The translations under genes were made by a program, and so were the position numbers. A model generated the notes under the pieces. The model was not told where the DNA came from. It saw nothing but the letters and a program-made list of their open reading frames with translations, and searched no databases. From assembly GCF_004794105.1 (NCBI RefSeq), contig NZ_SRYR01000001.1, forward strand, positions 992,001 through 1,056,000: a DNA stretch of 64,000 nt. Reading direction: 5' to 3'. Source of the stretch: Clostridium sartagoforme. GTDB taxonomy: Bacteria > Bacillota > Clostridia > Clostridiales > Clostridiaceae. Shown in pieces: positions 18,748-27,193 of this stretch (position 1 is its first letter; each line of letters begins with the position of its first letter).

Positions 18748-19875
18748 ATGAATTTTGAAAATCTTAATATAAATGAAAAGACTATAAATGGATTGAAAAC
18801 CATGGGAATAAACGAGCCTACTGAAATACAAAAGGTAGTTATTCCTGCAGCTCTTAATGGAGAAAATATAATTGGTCAATCTGAAACAGGTACTGGGAAA
18901 ACTTTAGCTTACCTTTTACCAACAATAGAAAAAATAGACGTAAGTAAAAAAGAAATGCAATGCATAATATTAGCTCCAACTCATGAGTTAGCTATTCAAA
19001 TAAATAATACAATTAATGAATTAAAAAAAGCATCAGCTTTAGATATTACATCTACATCTTTAATAGGTAGTGCTAATATTAAAAGACAAATAGATAGCTT
19101 AAAAGCAAAACCTCATATTATAGTTGGTTCTGCTGGAAGAATATTAGAATTAATACGTAAAAAGAAGGTAACAGCCCATACTATAAAAACTATTATAATT
19201 GATGAAGTTGATAAGCTTTTAGATAAAAACAATCTACCTGCTGTAAAGGACATAATAAAATGTACTCAAAAGCAAACTCAAGTTATGATGTTTTCAGCTA
19301 CATTAACAGGTAAAACTTTAGATATTGCTAAGACATTAAAAGAAGATGTAAAAGTTATATCAGTTAAAAATAATAAAGTTAATGAAAATATAAGCCATAA
19401 TTATATAAAAACTGATGCTAGAAAGAAAATTGAAACTTTAAGAAAGCTTATAAATGCAACAAAGGCGGAAAAAATCTTAGTATTTAATAATGATAGTTAT
19501 ACTACAAATACAGCAATTGAAAACTTATCAGCAAGTAAGATAAAAATAGCTACTATTGCTGGTAATAATAAAATGGAAGAAAGAAAAAAGGCTCTAGAAG
19601 ACTTTAGAAAAGGAAAAATCCAAGTTTTAATTGCTTCAGATGTTGCTGCTAGAGGATTAGATATAAAGGGCGTAACTCATGTTATTAACCTAGATATACC
19701 TGAAGATCCTAAAGACTATTTACATAGAGCAGGAAGAGTTGGAAGAGCAGGAGAAACAGGAGATGTATTTTCAATAGTTTCAGATAGAGAAGAAAGCATA
19801 ATAAAGATGCATGAAAAGAACTTTAAGATTAGTATTGTAGAAAAGCATCTTTATAAGGGGAATATAGAAGAATAA
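18748..19875 (+). CDS. DEAD-box family RNA helicase
   Basis: ATP-dependent RNA helicase of 375 residues, about the minimal core. In order: Q motif (GINEPTEIQ), motif I SETGTGKT, Ia APTHELA, motif II, motif III FSATLTG, motif IV region LVFNND, motif V DVAARGLDIK, motif VI HRAGRVGRAG. Motif II reads DEVD (IIIDEVDKL) instead of DEAD. No basic C-terminal extension is present. It is probably a cold or ribosome-assembly helicase like the short Bacillus paralogues. AAGAGGTAA serves as ribosome site and a 20-bp hairpin ends the gene. Confidence 0.92.
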   Translation: MNFENLNINEKTINGLKTMGINEPTEIQKVVIPAALNGENIIGQSETGTGKTLAYLLPTIEKIDVSKKEMQCIILAPTHELAIQINNTINELKKASALDITSTSLIGSANIKRQIDSLKAKPHIIVGSAGRILELIRKKKVTAHTIKTIIIDEVDKLLDKNNLPAVKDIIKCTQKQTQVMMFSATLTGKTLDIAKTLKEDVKVISVKNNKVNENISHNYIKTDARKKIETLRKLINATKAEKILVFNNDSYTTNTAIENLSASKIKIATIAGNNKMEERKKALEDFRKGKIQVLIASDVAARGLDIKGVTHVINLDIPEDPKDYLHRAGRVGRAGETGDVFSIVSDREESIIKMHEKNFKISIVEKHLYKGNIEE

Positions 19876-19877
19876 AA

Positions 19878-19935
19878 TTAAAAATGAAAGCTTATGTTAT
19901 TACTATAATGAAGTGACATAAGCTTTCATTTTTAA
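19878..19935. terminator. Rho-independent terminator, 20-bp perfect stem
   Basis: TTAAAAATGAAAGCTTATGT (19878-19897) pairs exactly with 19916-19935. A-rich and T-rich flanks would let it work in both directions. Confidence 0.85.
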
Positions 19936-20093
19936 TTCTAATTCAACAACCTAATGTATGGTTCGAAAATGATTCATCACAAAATATTAATTTTAAAAAT
20001 TACTTTTCAAATAGATAATTATAGTGGGGATACTTTAGTTAACAGCTAATAAAATGTATAATTAAATTAAATAGATTTTGTGAGGGTGGTATA

Positions 20094-20831
20094 ATGATAA
20101 TAGAAGTTAATGATAATATTATTAAAAAGTTAACTCCTACAGAAAGGGATGTAGTTAACTATATTAATTCTAATTTAAATAAATTATCTAATATGTCTAT
20201 TGTAGATGTGGCAGAAGAATCCTTTACGTCTCCTGCAACTGTATCAAGAACAATTAAAAAATGTGGATTCGAGGGATTTTCAGAGTTAAGATATAAAATT
20301 TCTGCAAAAGAAGAATATAATCATGATTCTAAAAAAGTTAATGAAATTTTAGGAAAATCATTAATAGAAGTAACAAAAACTATTGAAAATATATCAATAA
20401 CAAATGTTTTAAATATAGTTAAGACTATTAAAGAATCTAAACGTATTTATATATTAGCAAGGGGGCTAACTGAATTAGTTGCACAAGAGTTTAACTTAAA
20501 GATGCAGCTGTTAGGATATAATACATTTTTAATTGTTGATCCCAATATAATGATGAATATATGTAAAACAATAGAGAAAGAAGATTTAGTAATAGCTTTT
20601 TCTTTAAGAGCTGAAACAAAAGAAATAATAGAATCTGTTAAAAGTGCTAAGAAATCTGGTGCAAAGGTAGTTACCTGTTGTTGCGTAAGAAAAAGCATTT
20701 TAGAAGAATATTCAGATATAACTATTATTGGATATAAACAGTCTAGAACATCCATTAAAGAGTTTGAAGTTACATCGAGATTGCCATTATTTATTATTTC
20801 AAGAGCAATAATAGATTATTTAATAATATAA
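20094..20831 (+). CDS. RpiR/MurR family transcriptional regulator
   Basis: Sugar-phosphate-responsive repressor or activator. The N-terminal HTH_6 domain covers about residues 1-75 (LTPTERDVVNYI, then SPATVSRTIKKCGFEGFSELR) and the C-terminal SIS sugar-isomerase-like domain about 100-240 (IYILARGLTELVAQEFNLK). It is a separate unit with its own terminator directly before the GatY/PTS operon, which it probably regulates, as MurR does in the tagatose cluster of Bacillus licheniformis. Confidence 0.9.
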   Translation: MIIEVNDNIIKKLTPTERDVVNYINSNLNKLSNMSIVDVAEESFTSPATVSRTIKKCGFEGFSELRYKISAKEEYNHDSKKVNEILGKSLIEVTKTIENISITNVLNIVKTIKESKRIYILARGLTELVAQEFNLKMQLLGYNTFLIVDPNIMMNICKTIEKEDLVIAFSLRAETKEIIESVKSAKKSGAKVVTCCCVRKSILEEYSDITIIGYKQSRTSIKEFEVTSRLPLFIISRAIIDYLII

Positions 20832-20832
20832 G

Positions 20833-20880
20833 AAATGTATTCTGAAAATTATTTAAATTTAATTTTCAGAATACATTTTT
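20833..20880. terminator. Rho-independent terminator after the rpiR gene
   Basis: AAATGTATTCTGAAAATT (20833-20850) pairs exactly with 20861-20878, an 18-bp stem followed by T residues. Confidence 0.85.
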
Positions 20881-20943
20881 ATTTATAAGCTAAGTAAAAT
20901 AGCCGTAGCAGCACTTAATTGTTAACAAAGTGTACAAATCCCT

Positions 20944-20971
20944 TTGAAAACATTTTCTTACCGATTATGAT
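20944..20971 (+). promoter_or_regulatory. Promoter with overlapping cre-like catabolite site
   Basis: TTGAAA (20944-20949) and TATGAT (20966-20971) are 16 bp apart, a good sigma-A promoter for the following operon. TTGAAAACATTTTCTT (20944-20959) fits the clostridial CcpA cre pattern GAAAAN-TTTTC and overlaps the -35 box, so repression by preferred sugars is likely. CcpA binding is inferred. Confidence 0.6.
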
Positions 20972-20989
20972 AAAATTTAATTATAGTAA

Positions 20990-21862
<873 letters not shown>

Positions 21863-21883
21863 TTAAAAATGGGGGAGAGATAA

Positions 21884-22804
21884 ATGATATATACACTAAC
21901 GACTAATCCAGCAATTGATATGAATTATACAGCAGAAAGTTATGAACCATTCAAAGTTAATAGAACAACTAATATAGAATACTCTCCAAATGGTAAAGGA
22001 GTAAATGTATCCCTTGTATTAAATCATTATGGAGTAGAAAGTAAGGTATTAGGCTTTTTTGGGGGATTTACAGGTAAATTTATTGTAGATGAACTTCAAA
22101 AAATGGACATACAAGTTAAGTCTTTTTGGATTGATGAACCAACAAGGATAAATGTTTTTATAGATACCAAAGATAAAAAGGAATTTAAATATGTAAACAA
22201 GGGCCCCTTTGTTCCTATAGAAACACAAGAGAATTTATTAAATTATATAGAAAAGTCTGAGGATTGTAGTTATTTAATTATAAGTGGAAGCTTGCCTCAA
22301 AGTATGGATGAACAGTATTATGATGAATTATTAGAAATATGTAATAAAAGAAGCATAAATATAATTTTAGATATAAGTTCTAAAAAATTAAAGGATTTAT
22401 TAAAATATAAACCTTTATTAATTAAACCAAATGATGAGGAAATTAAAGATATTTTTGGACTAAATATAAATAATGAAAAAGATGTTGTGAATATATTAAA
22501 GTATTTAAAAAAGGAGGGAGCACAAAATATTCTTTTAACTTTAGGGGAGAAAGGTATGTACTTTTACAATGGAAATAAGATATATTATTGCACCGCACCT
22601 GATGTAAACCTTTTAAGTTCTGCTTGTTCAGGTGATTCTGCTTTGGCAGCATTTTTAAGTGAATGGCTAAAAGAAAATGACATTGAATATGCCTTAAAAA
22701 AATCATCAGCTACAGGTGGAAATGTAGCTGAGTCAAGAGGTATTGGAACTTTAAATAAAGTTGATAATTATATAAAAAAATTGGATGTTAGGGAGGTAAT
22801 TTAA
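21884..22804 (+). CDS. 1-phosphofructokinase family kinase (probable tagatose-1-phosphate kinase)
   Basis: PfkB-family sugar kinase of the FruK/LacC branch (306 residues). The N-terminal substrate motif is LTTNPAIDMNYT, NGKGVNVS is the family signature I, and CSGDSALAAF holds the catalytic Asp of signature II (usually GAGDS; here the first positions differ). It would phosphorylate the ketose 1-phosphate delivered by the PTS to the 1,6-bisphosphate used by GatY. Fructose 1-phosphate is an alternative substrate. Confidence 0.88.
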   Translation: MIYTLTTNPAIDMNYTAESYEPFKVNRTTNIEYSPNGKGVNVSLVLNHYGVESKVLGFFGGFTGKFIVDELQKMDIQVKSFWIDEPTRINVFIDTKDKKEFKYVNKGPFVPIETQENLLNYIEKSEDCSYLIISGSLPQSMDEQYYDELLEICNKRSINIILDISSKKLKDLLKYKPLLIKPNDEEIKDIFGLNINNEKDVVNILKYLKKEGAQNILLTLGEKGMYFYNGNKIYYCTAPDVNLLSSACSGDSALAAFLSEWLKENDIEYALKKSSATGGNVAESRGIGTLNKVDNYIKKLDVREVI

Positions 22805-24214
22805 ATGAAAAAAATTATTGCTGTTACAGGTTGTCCGACAGGTATTGCACATACTTTTATGGCAGAAGAATCATTAAAAAAAGCTGCTAAAGAAATGGGG
22901 ATTGAAATTAAAGTTGAAACTAATGGAGCTATTGGTGTAGAAAATGAATTAACAGAAAAAGATATAAAAGAAGCAGATGGAGTTATAATAGCATCAGATA
23001 AAGATGCTAGGGTAGATAGATTTATAGGAAAACCAATTATAGAAACTTCTGTTCAAGATGGTATACGTAAACCAAAAGAACTTATTCAAGCAATATTAGA
23101 TGGAAAAGCTCAAATAAAAAAATCAAAAGCACAAAGAAATGAAAATACTAATGAAAAAACAGAAAAGAAAAATGAAGTTATAGGAAAAGAGTCATTTGGT
23201 AGAAGTATATATAAGCACTTAATGAATGGTGTTTCACATATGTTACCATTTGTTGTTGCAGGTGGTGTATTAATAGCAGTATCTTTTTTATGGGGAATAT
23301 ATTCAGCAGATCCAGCATCAGATCAATATAATAAAATTGCTGCTATGCTTAAGGGTATAGGTGGAACAGCATTTTCAATGATAGTACCAATATTTACAGC
23401 TTTCATTGCGTCATCAATTGCAGGCAGATCAGGAATGGTTGCAGGGTTTGTTGGTGGATTAATAGCAGATGCAACAGGAGCAGGCTTTATAGGAGGAATA
23501 ATAGCAGGATTCTTTGCAGGATATTTAATGCTAGGATTAATTAAAATGTTATCAGGACTACCAAGACAATTTGAAGGACTAAAATCAATCTTTTTATTAC
23601 CTATACTTGGAATACTTGCAACAGGAATATTAATGACATTACTAGGAGAGCCTGTATCATATATAAATAATTCAGTAATGGATTGGCTTGCATCATTAGA
23701 ATCAGCAAATCCATTACTATTAGGATTAGTAATAGGATGTATGTCAGCATTTGATTTTGGAGGACCAGTTAATAAAGCAGCATATATTACAGGAACAATG
23801 CTTTTATCACAAGGGAATTACTATTTCATGGCTGGAGTATCAGCAGCATGTATAACACCTCCTTTAGTAATAGCCTTAGCAACAACAATATTTAAAAAGC
23901 AATTTAACGAAGAAGATAGAGCAGCAGGATTAGTTAATTATATTTTAGGATTTACCCATATAACAGAAGGAGCAATACCATTTGCTGCTAAAGATCCACT
24001 AAGAGTAATTCCTATATTAATGGTAGGATCATCTATATCATCTATATTGACTTATTTAATGAAAGTTCAAGTTCCTGCACCTCATGGAGGATTCTTAATA
24101 CTTCCAATCGTTGAAAAACCATTCATTTGGGTAGGATGTATATTAATTGGATCATTAGTGGGAGCTATTTTATACGGATTATATAAAACAAACTTAAATA
24201 GAAAAGCAGCTTAA
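22805..24214 (+). CDS. PTS fructose-family transporter subunit IIBC
   Basis: Membrane sugar permease with phosphotransfer domain. The IIB domain (residues 1-100) has the phospho-Cys in VTGCPTGIAHTFMAE; a charged linker (about 105-130) leads to the IIC domain with about nine to ten helices (from SHMLPFVVAGGVL onwards), including the motif FGGPVNKAAY. The start directly follows the kinase stop codon. Fructose-family PTS proteins phosphorylate ketoses at C1, which fits D-tagatose or D-fructose. Confidence 0.93.
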   Translation: MKKIIAVTGCPTGIAHTFMAEESLKKAAKEMGIEIKVETNGAIGVENELTEKDIKEADGVIIASDKDARVDRFIGKPIIETSVQDGIRKPKELIQAILDGKAQIKKSKAQRNENTNEKTEKKNEVIGKESFGRSIYKHLMNGVSHMLPFVVAGGVLIAVSFLWGIYSADPASDQYNKIAAMLKGIGGTAFSMIVPIFTAFIASSIAGRSGMVAGFVGGLIADATGAGFIGGIIAGFFAGYLMLGLIKMLSGLPRQFEGLKSIFLLPILGILATGILMTLLGEPVSYINNSVMDWLASLESANPLLLGLVIGCMSAFDFGGPVNKAAYITGTMLLSQGNYYFMAGVSAACITPPLVIALATTIFKKQFNEEDRAAGLVNYILGFTHITEGAIPFAAKDPLRVIPILMVGSSISSILTYLMKVQVPAPHGGFLILPIVEKPFIWVGCILIGSLVGAILYGLYKTNLNRKAA

Positions 24215-24241
24215 TGAAATACAATTTAAAAGGAGACAAGC

Positions 24242-24682
24242 ATGGAAATAAAAGAGTTAATTAAGGAGAGTACAATAAAATTAGAACTAGATGCAAAGGA
24301 TAAAAATTCAGTATTAGATGAAATGATTAAACTATTAGTAGATGATAATATAGTTACTGATAAAAATAAGTTTAAAGAAGATATTTTAGAAAGAGAATCA
24401 TTAAGCAATACAGGAATTGGTTTTGGAATAGCAATTCCCCATGCAAAATCAAAGGCAGTAAAAGAACCAAGGATAGCTATTGGTATAGCTAGAAATGGAA
24501 TAGATTATGGATCAATAGATGGACAAGATATAAGGATGGTATTTATGATAGCCGTTAATGAAGATCAAAATGATTTGCATTTAAGAGCTTTAGCTAATAT
24601 ATCAAGGAAATTAATGCATGAAGAATTTAGAGAAAGTATTTTAAATGTTAAATCTAAGAAGGAAATAATAGATATATTATAA
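24242..24682 (+). CDS. PTS fructose-family subunit IIA
   Basis: Cytoplasmic phosphocarrier of 146 residues (PTS_EIIA_2 fold). The phospho-His is in GFGIAIPHAKSKAV and the family pattern around HLRALANISRKL is intact. It passes phosphate from HPr to the IIB domain of the preceding gene. It is the last gene of the operon, with a terminator at 24723. IIA is separate here, while in many fructose systems it is fused. Confidence 0.93.
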   Translation: MEIKELIKESTIKLELDAKDKNSVLDEMIKLLVDDNIVTDKNKFKEDILERESLSNTGIGFGIAIPHAKSKAVKEPRIAIGIARNGIDYGSIDGQDIRMVFMIAVNEDQNDLHLRALANISRKLMHEEFRESILNVKSKKEIIDIL

Positions 24683-24722
24683 AGAAAAAAATAAAATATG
24701 AATTTTAGATGCTAAAGTAATA

Positions 24723-24756
24723 AGAAAGTGTAGTGTATAATCTATGCTTTCTTTTT
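24723..24756 (+). terminator. Rho-independent terminator of the PTS operon
   Basis: AGAAAG-TG-TAG pairs with CTA-TG-CTTTCT around an eight-base loop, followed by TTTTT. Confidence 0.7.
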
Positions 24757-24858
24757 AATATAATCTGGAAAGTATATTTATAATGCAAATTCATATGAAA
24801 AATATGTAATAAATATTATAATATACTTGTGATTTAAAACTATATTGGGGGCAGTAAT

Positions 24859-25059
24859 ATGTCTAAAGATGATTATATTTATAGTTATGTCGAAAGAAAA
24901 TTAGTTGACTCAAGGGTGAAACATACCTTTGATAAAGAAAGATATAAATATGAAGAAGTTAGAAAAAGAAATAAAAGTAATCTGCAAGGTATTTTAATAG
25001 GGGCTATTTTAGGACTTATAGTAGTTGGAATAATGATAATTATAGATTTATCAAAATAA
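24859..25059 (+). CDS. Small single-pass membrane protein, unknown
   Basis: 66 residues: a charged N-terminal half rich in Tyr, Lys and Arg, then one hydrophobic helix (about residues 42-63, GILIGAILGLIVVGIMIIID). A GGGGGC ribosome site precedes the ATG. No family was recognised. Confidence 0.6.
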   Translation: MSKDDYIYSYVERKLVDSRVKHTFDKERYKYEEVRKRNKSNLQGILIGAILGLIVVGIMIIIDLSK

Positions 25060-25211
25060 AATATTGATAATATAGGAATAAATAGTATCATTAATTTAAG
25101 TTACTAAAGAATAGTAAGGGTGAATATATAAAGTTAAAAAAATAATATAAGCATGGTTACGAAAAGTAAGTGAAATAATAAATTCAACTATTAGAAGGGA
25201 TTTAAAAGTAA

Positions 25212-25520
25212 ATGAAAATTTATAATAAATTAGTTAGAGATAGAATACCAGAAATAATAAAAGAAGATGGTAAAGAGTGTGAAACAGAGATAGTAAGAGG
25301 AATAGAAAAACAGGAACTTTTAGAAAAGAAATTATTAGAAGAAGTTCAGGAATATATAGAAGATAAAAACCTAGAAGAGCTAGCAGATATAATGGAAGTT
25401 CTATTTGGATTAGCAAATGAACTAGGTTATAATGAAGAGGAATTACTAAAGAAGAGGGCTGATAAACTAGTAGATCGTGGTGGCTTTAAAGAGGGAATAG
25501 TTTTAAAGCAAGTAAAATAG
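25212..25520 (+). CDS. MazG-like nucleotide pyrophosphohydrolase
   Basis: 102-residue all-alpha NTP pyrophosphohydrolase of the phosphoribosyl-ATP pyrophosphohydrolase-like group. The N-terminal KLVRDRIPEII is the hallmark of this small house-cleaning family; the metal-binding Glu/Asp residues lie in KLLEEVQEYI and LEELADIMEVL. It probably removes damaged or excess NTPs. It is not linked to histidine biosynthesis genes, so HisE is unlikely. Confidence 0.82.
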   Translation: MKIYNKLVRDRIPEIIKEDGKECETEIVRGIEKQELLEKKLLEEVQEYIEDKNLEELADIMEVLFGLANELGYNEEELLKKRADKLVDRGGFKEGIVLKQVK

Positions 25521-25555
25521 ACTTAATTAAAATACATATAGAAAGAGGTTTTAAT

Positions 25556-26209
25556 ATGAATAGAAATGAAGTAATGAATGTTTTAAACTTTAGACATGCG
25601 TGTAAAGAATTTGATAAAGAAAAGAAGATAGCTACAGAAGATGTAGAAGTAATACTAGAAGCAGGAAGACTTTCACCTAGTTCATTAGGAATAGAACCAT
25701 GGAAGTTCTTAGTAATAGAAAATGAAGAATTAAAAGATGAATTAGGAGCAGTATGTTGGGGTGGAAAAACTCAAATGCCAACATGTAGCCATTTAATAGT
25801 AGTGTTAAGTAGGAAGGCTAAAGAATTAAGATATGATTCAAGCTATACAAATCATATATTAAAAGATGTTAAAAAGCTTCCAGAAGAAGCAGCATTAAAG
25901 TTTAAAAGCCTTATGAAAACATTAGAAGAAGAACGTTATAAAGATGATAAGGATATAGAAGCATATGCTTCAAATCAAGTATATATAGCAGTAGGAAATA
26001 TGATGACTGCAGCTGCAATGCTAGGAATAGATTCCTGTGCTATTGGCGGAATAGACAAAGCAACAGTAGAAAAGATGCTAATTGATAAAGGGGTATTAGA
26101 TACAGAAAAATTCAACATATCCTTATGTCTTGCTTTTGGATATAGAGTGAAGGAAGCTGGAGAGAAGCTAAGACAGGAAATGAGTGAGATTGTTACTTGG
26201 ATGAAATAA
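25556..26209 (+). CDS. Nitroreductase family NAD(P)H-dependent oxidoreductase (NfsB-like)
   Basis: FMN-dependent reductase of 217 residues. The N-terminal FRHACKEFDKEKKI and the SPSSLGIEPWKF motif bind FMN; IDSCAIGGIDKATVE is the conserved C-terminal flavin loop. The Cys in HACKEF takes the place usually held by Ser. Substrates of such enzymes are nitroaromatics, quinones or flavins; the natural one is not known. It probably forms a unit with the upstream pyrophosphohydrolase gene (35-bp gap) and ends at a terminator. Confidence 0.9.
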   Translation: MNRNEVMNVLNFRHACKEFDKEKKIATEDVEVILEAGRLSPSSLGIEPWKFLVIENEELKDELGAVCWGGKTQMPTCSHLIVVLSRKAKELRYDSSYTNHILKDVKKLPEEAALKFKSLMKTLEEERYKDDKDIEAYASNQVYIAVGNMMTAAAMLGIDSCAIGGIDKATVEKMLIDKGVLDTEKFNISLCLAFGYRVKEAGEKLRQEMSEIVTWMK

Positions 26210-26222
26210 AACATTAATTTGT

Positions 26223-26266
26223 AAAGAAAGCTTTTGCTATTTTGGATAATAAAGGCTTTCTTTTTT
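26223..26266 (+). terminator. Rho-independent terminator
   Basis: AAAGAAAGC (26223-26231) pairs with GCTTTCTTT (26255-26263), followed by more T. Confidence 0.7.
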
Positions 26267-26385
26267 ATGATAATGCGCAAAAAATGATATTAAATAGAAT
26301 ATTATTAGGAAAAGTTGTTTTTACTATGTTTAAGCTTTAGAATTAAATTACTAGAGAAAATACATAAAATTAAAAGGGGTAGAAA

Positions 26386-26965
26386 ATGGATAAATTAACA
26401 GTAGAAGCGTTTGAGGGGATAGGAAAATTAAAGCCTATAAAGTTTTACCAATACATATTATGAGGTAAAGATAAAATAGATAATGTATATCAAGTTATAA
26501 ATAAGGCTAAATATGCATTGCATTCAGCAAACTATTTTAAACCAGTATTTATAAAAGACTGCTATTTGTATACTTTAGAAGAACTTAAAAATATACCAGA
26601 GTTAGCTGAAGTAGAAATTAAGCTAAATAAAAGTGAAATATTGAATATAGAAGATAATACTAATATATACGCAAATGTTATTACATTTTATATTAATTCT
26701 AATCTTCGAGGTATAAAGATTTTAGGGAAATATAATAAGTATATAGTCAAAAACACGGATAAAATAATTAGTAATATGATAAAAAACATATGGAGATATA
26801 GATATGTTAACTGTGTTAAATCAGATATACGCATTAACACAGATCCATGTGGGTTCTACAAAGAGTTTAAGATTACCTATAACTACAGGATATGCTGATA
26901 AGATATGTAAGTCTATTGATTTTATTCCACAAGGAATATTAGATAATAAATTATTTTTCTTATAA
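26386..26965 (+). pseudogene. Interrupted gene of unknown family
   Basis: An ATG at 26386 with a good ribosome site (AAGGGG) opens 25 codons, then TGA at 26461-26463. The same frame stays open for a further 144 codons to 26898. Near 26850-26890 a shift to the next frame continues to a stop at 26965 (ITTGYADKICKSIDFIPQG). This fits one gene of about 190 codons broken by a nonsense mutation and a frameshift. No domain was recognised. The downstream open part (26518-26898) might instead be expressed alone, but its ATG-like starts lack ribosome sites. Confidence 0.5.
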
Positions 26966-27150
26966 TTATAAACTAGATATTTAATATAATATAATGTATT
27001 GGCTTAAAGATAATATTATATAAAAATACTTTTAGTTTGCAGTTAGAAAACATAAAAATCAGAAGTCACAAATAAACAAAATTATAAATCAAAATAAAAA
27101 ATATATATTTATAAGCATATATACTCTAGTATTGTCTGTAAAAGTTTTAT

Positions 27151-27188
27151 AGTCATAGACCACCAAATATAGGGGATGGTCTATGACT
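27151..27188 (-). terminator. Hairpin ending the methylase/nuclease-DGQHR operon
   Basis: AGTCATAGACCA (27151-27162) pairs exactly with TGGTCTATGACT (27177-27188). It stands six bases after the minus-strand stop codon at 27194. The T run on that strand is interrupted, so termination may be partial. Confidence 0.6.
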
Positions 27189-27193
27189 AATAA

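Noticed and set aside
25212..25520. HisE phosphoribosyl-ATP pyrophosphatase
   Set aside because: The KLVRDRIPEII start belongs to the stand-alone MazG-like family, and no his genes are nearby.
26461..26463. TGA as recoded codon (selenocysteine or Trp)
   Set aside because: No SECIS-like hairpin was evident just downstream, the genus uses the standard code, and a second frame break follows, so a pseudogene is simpler.
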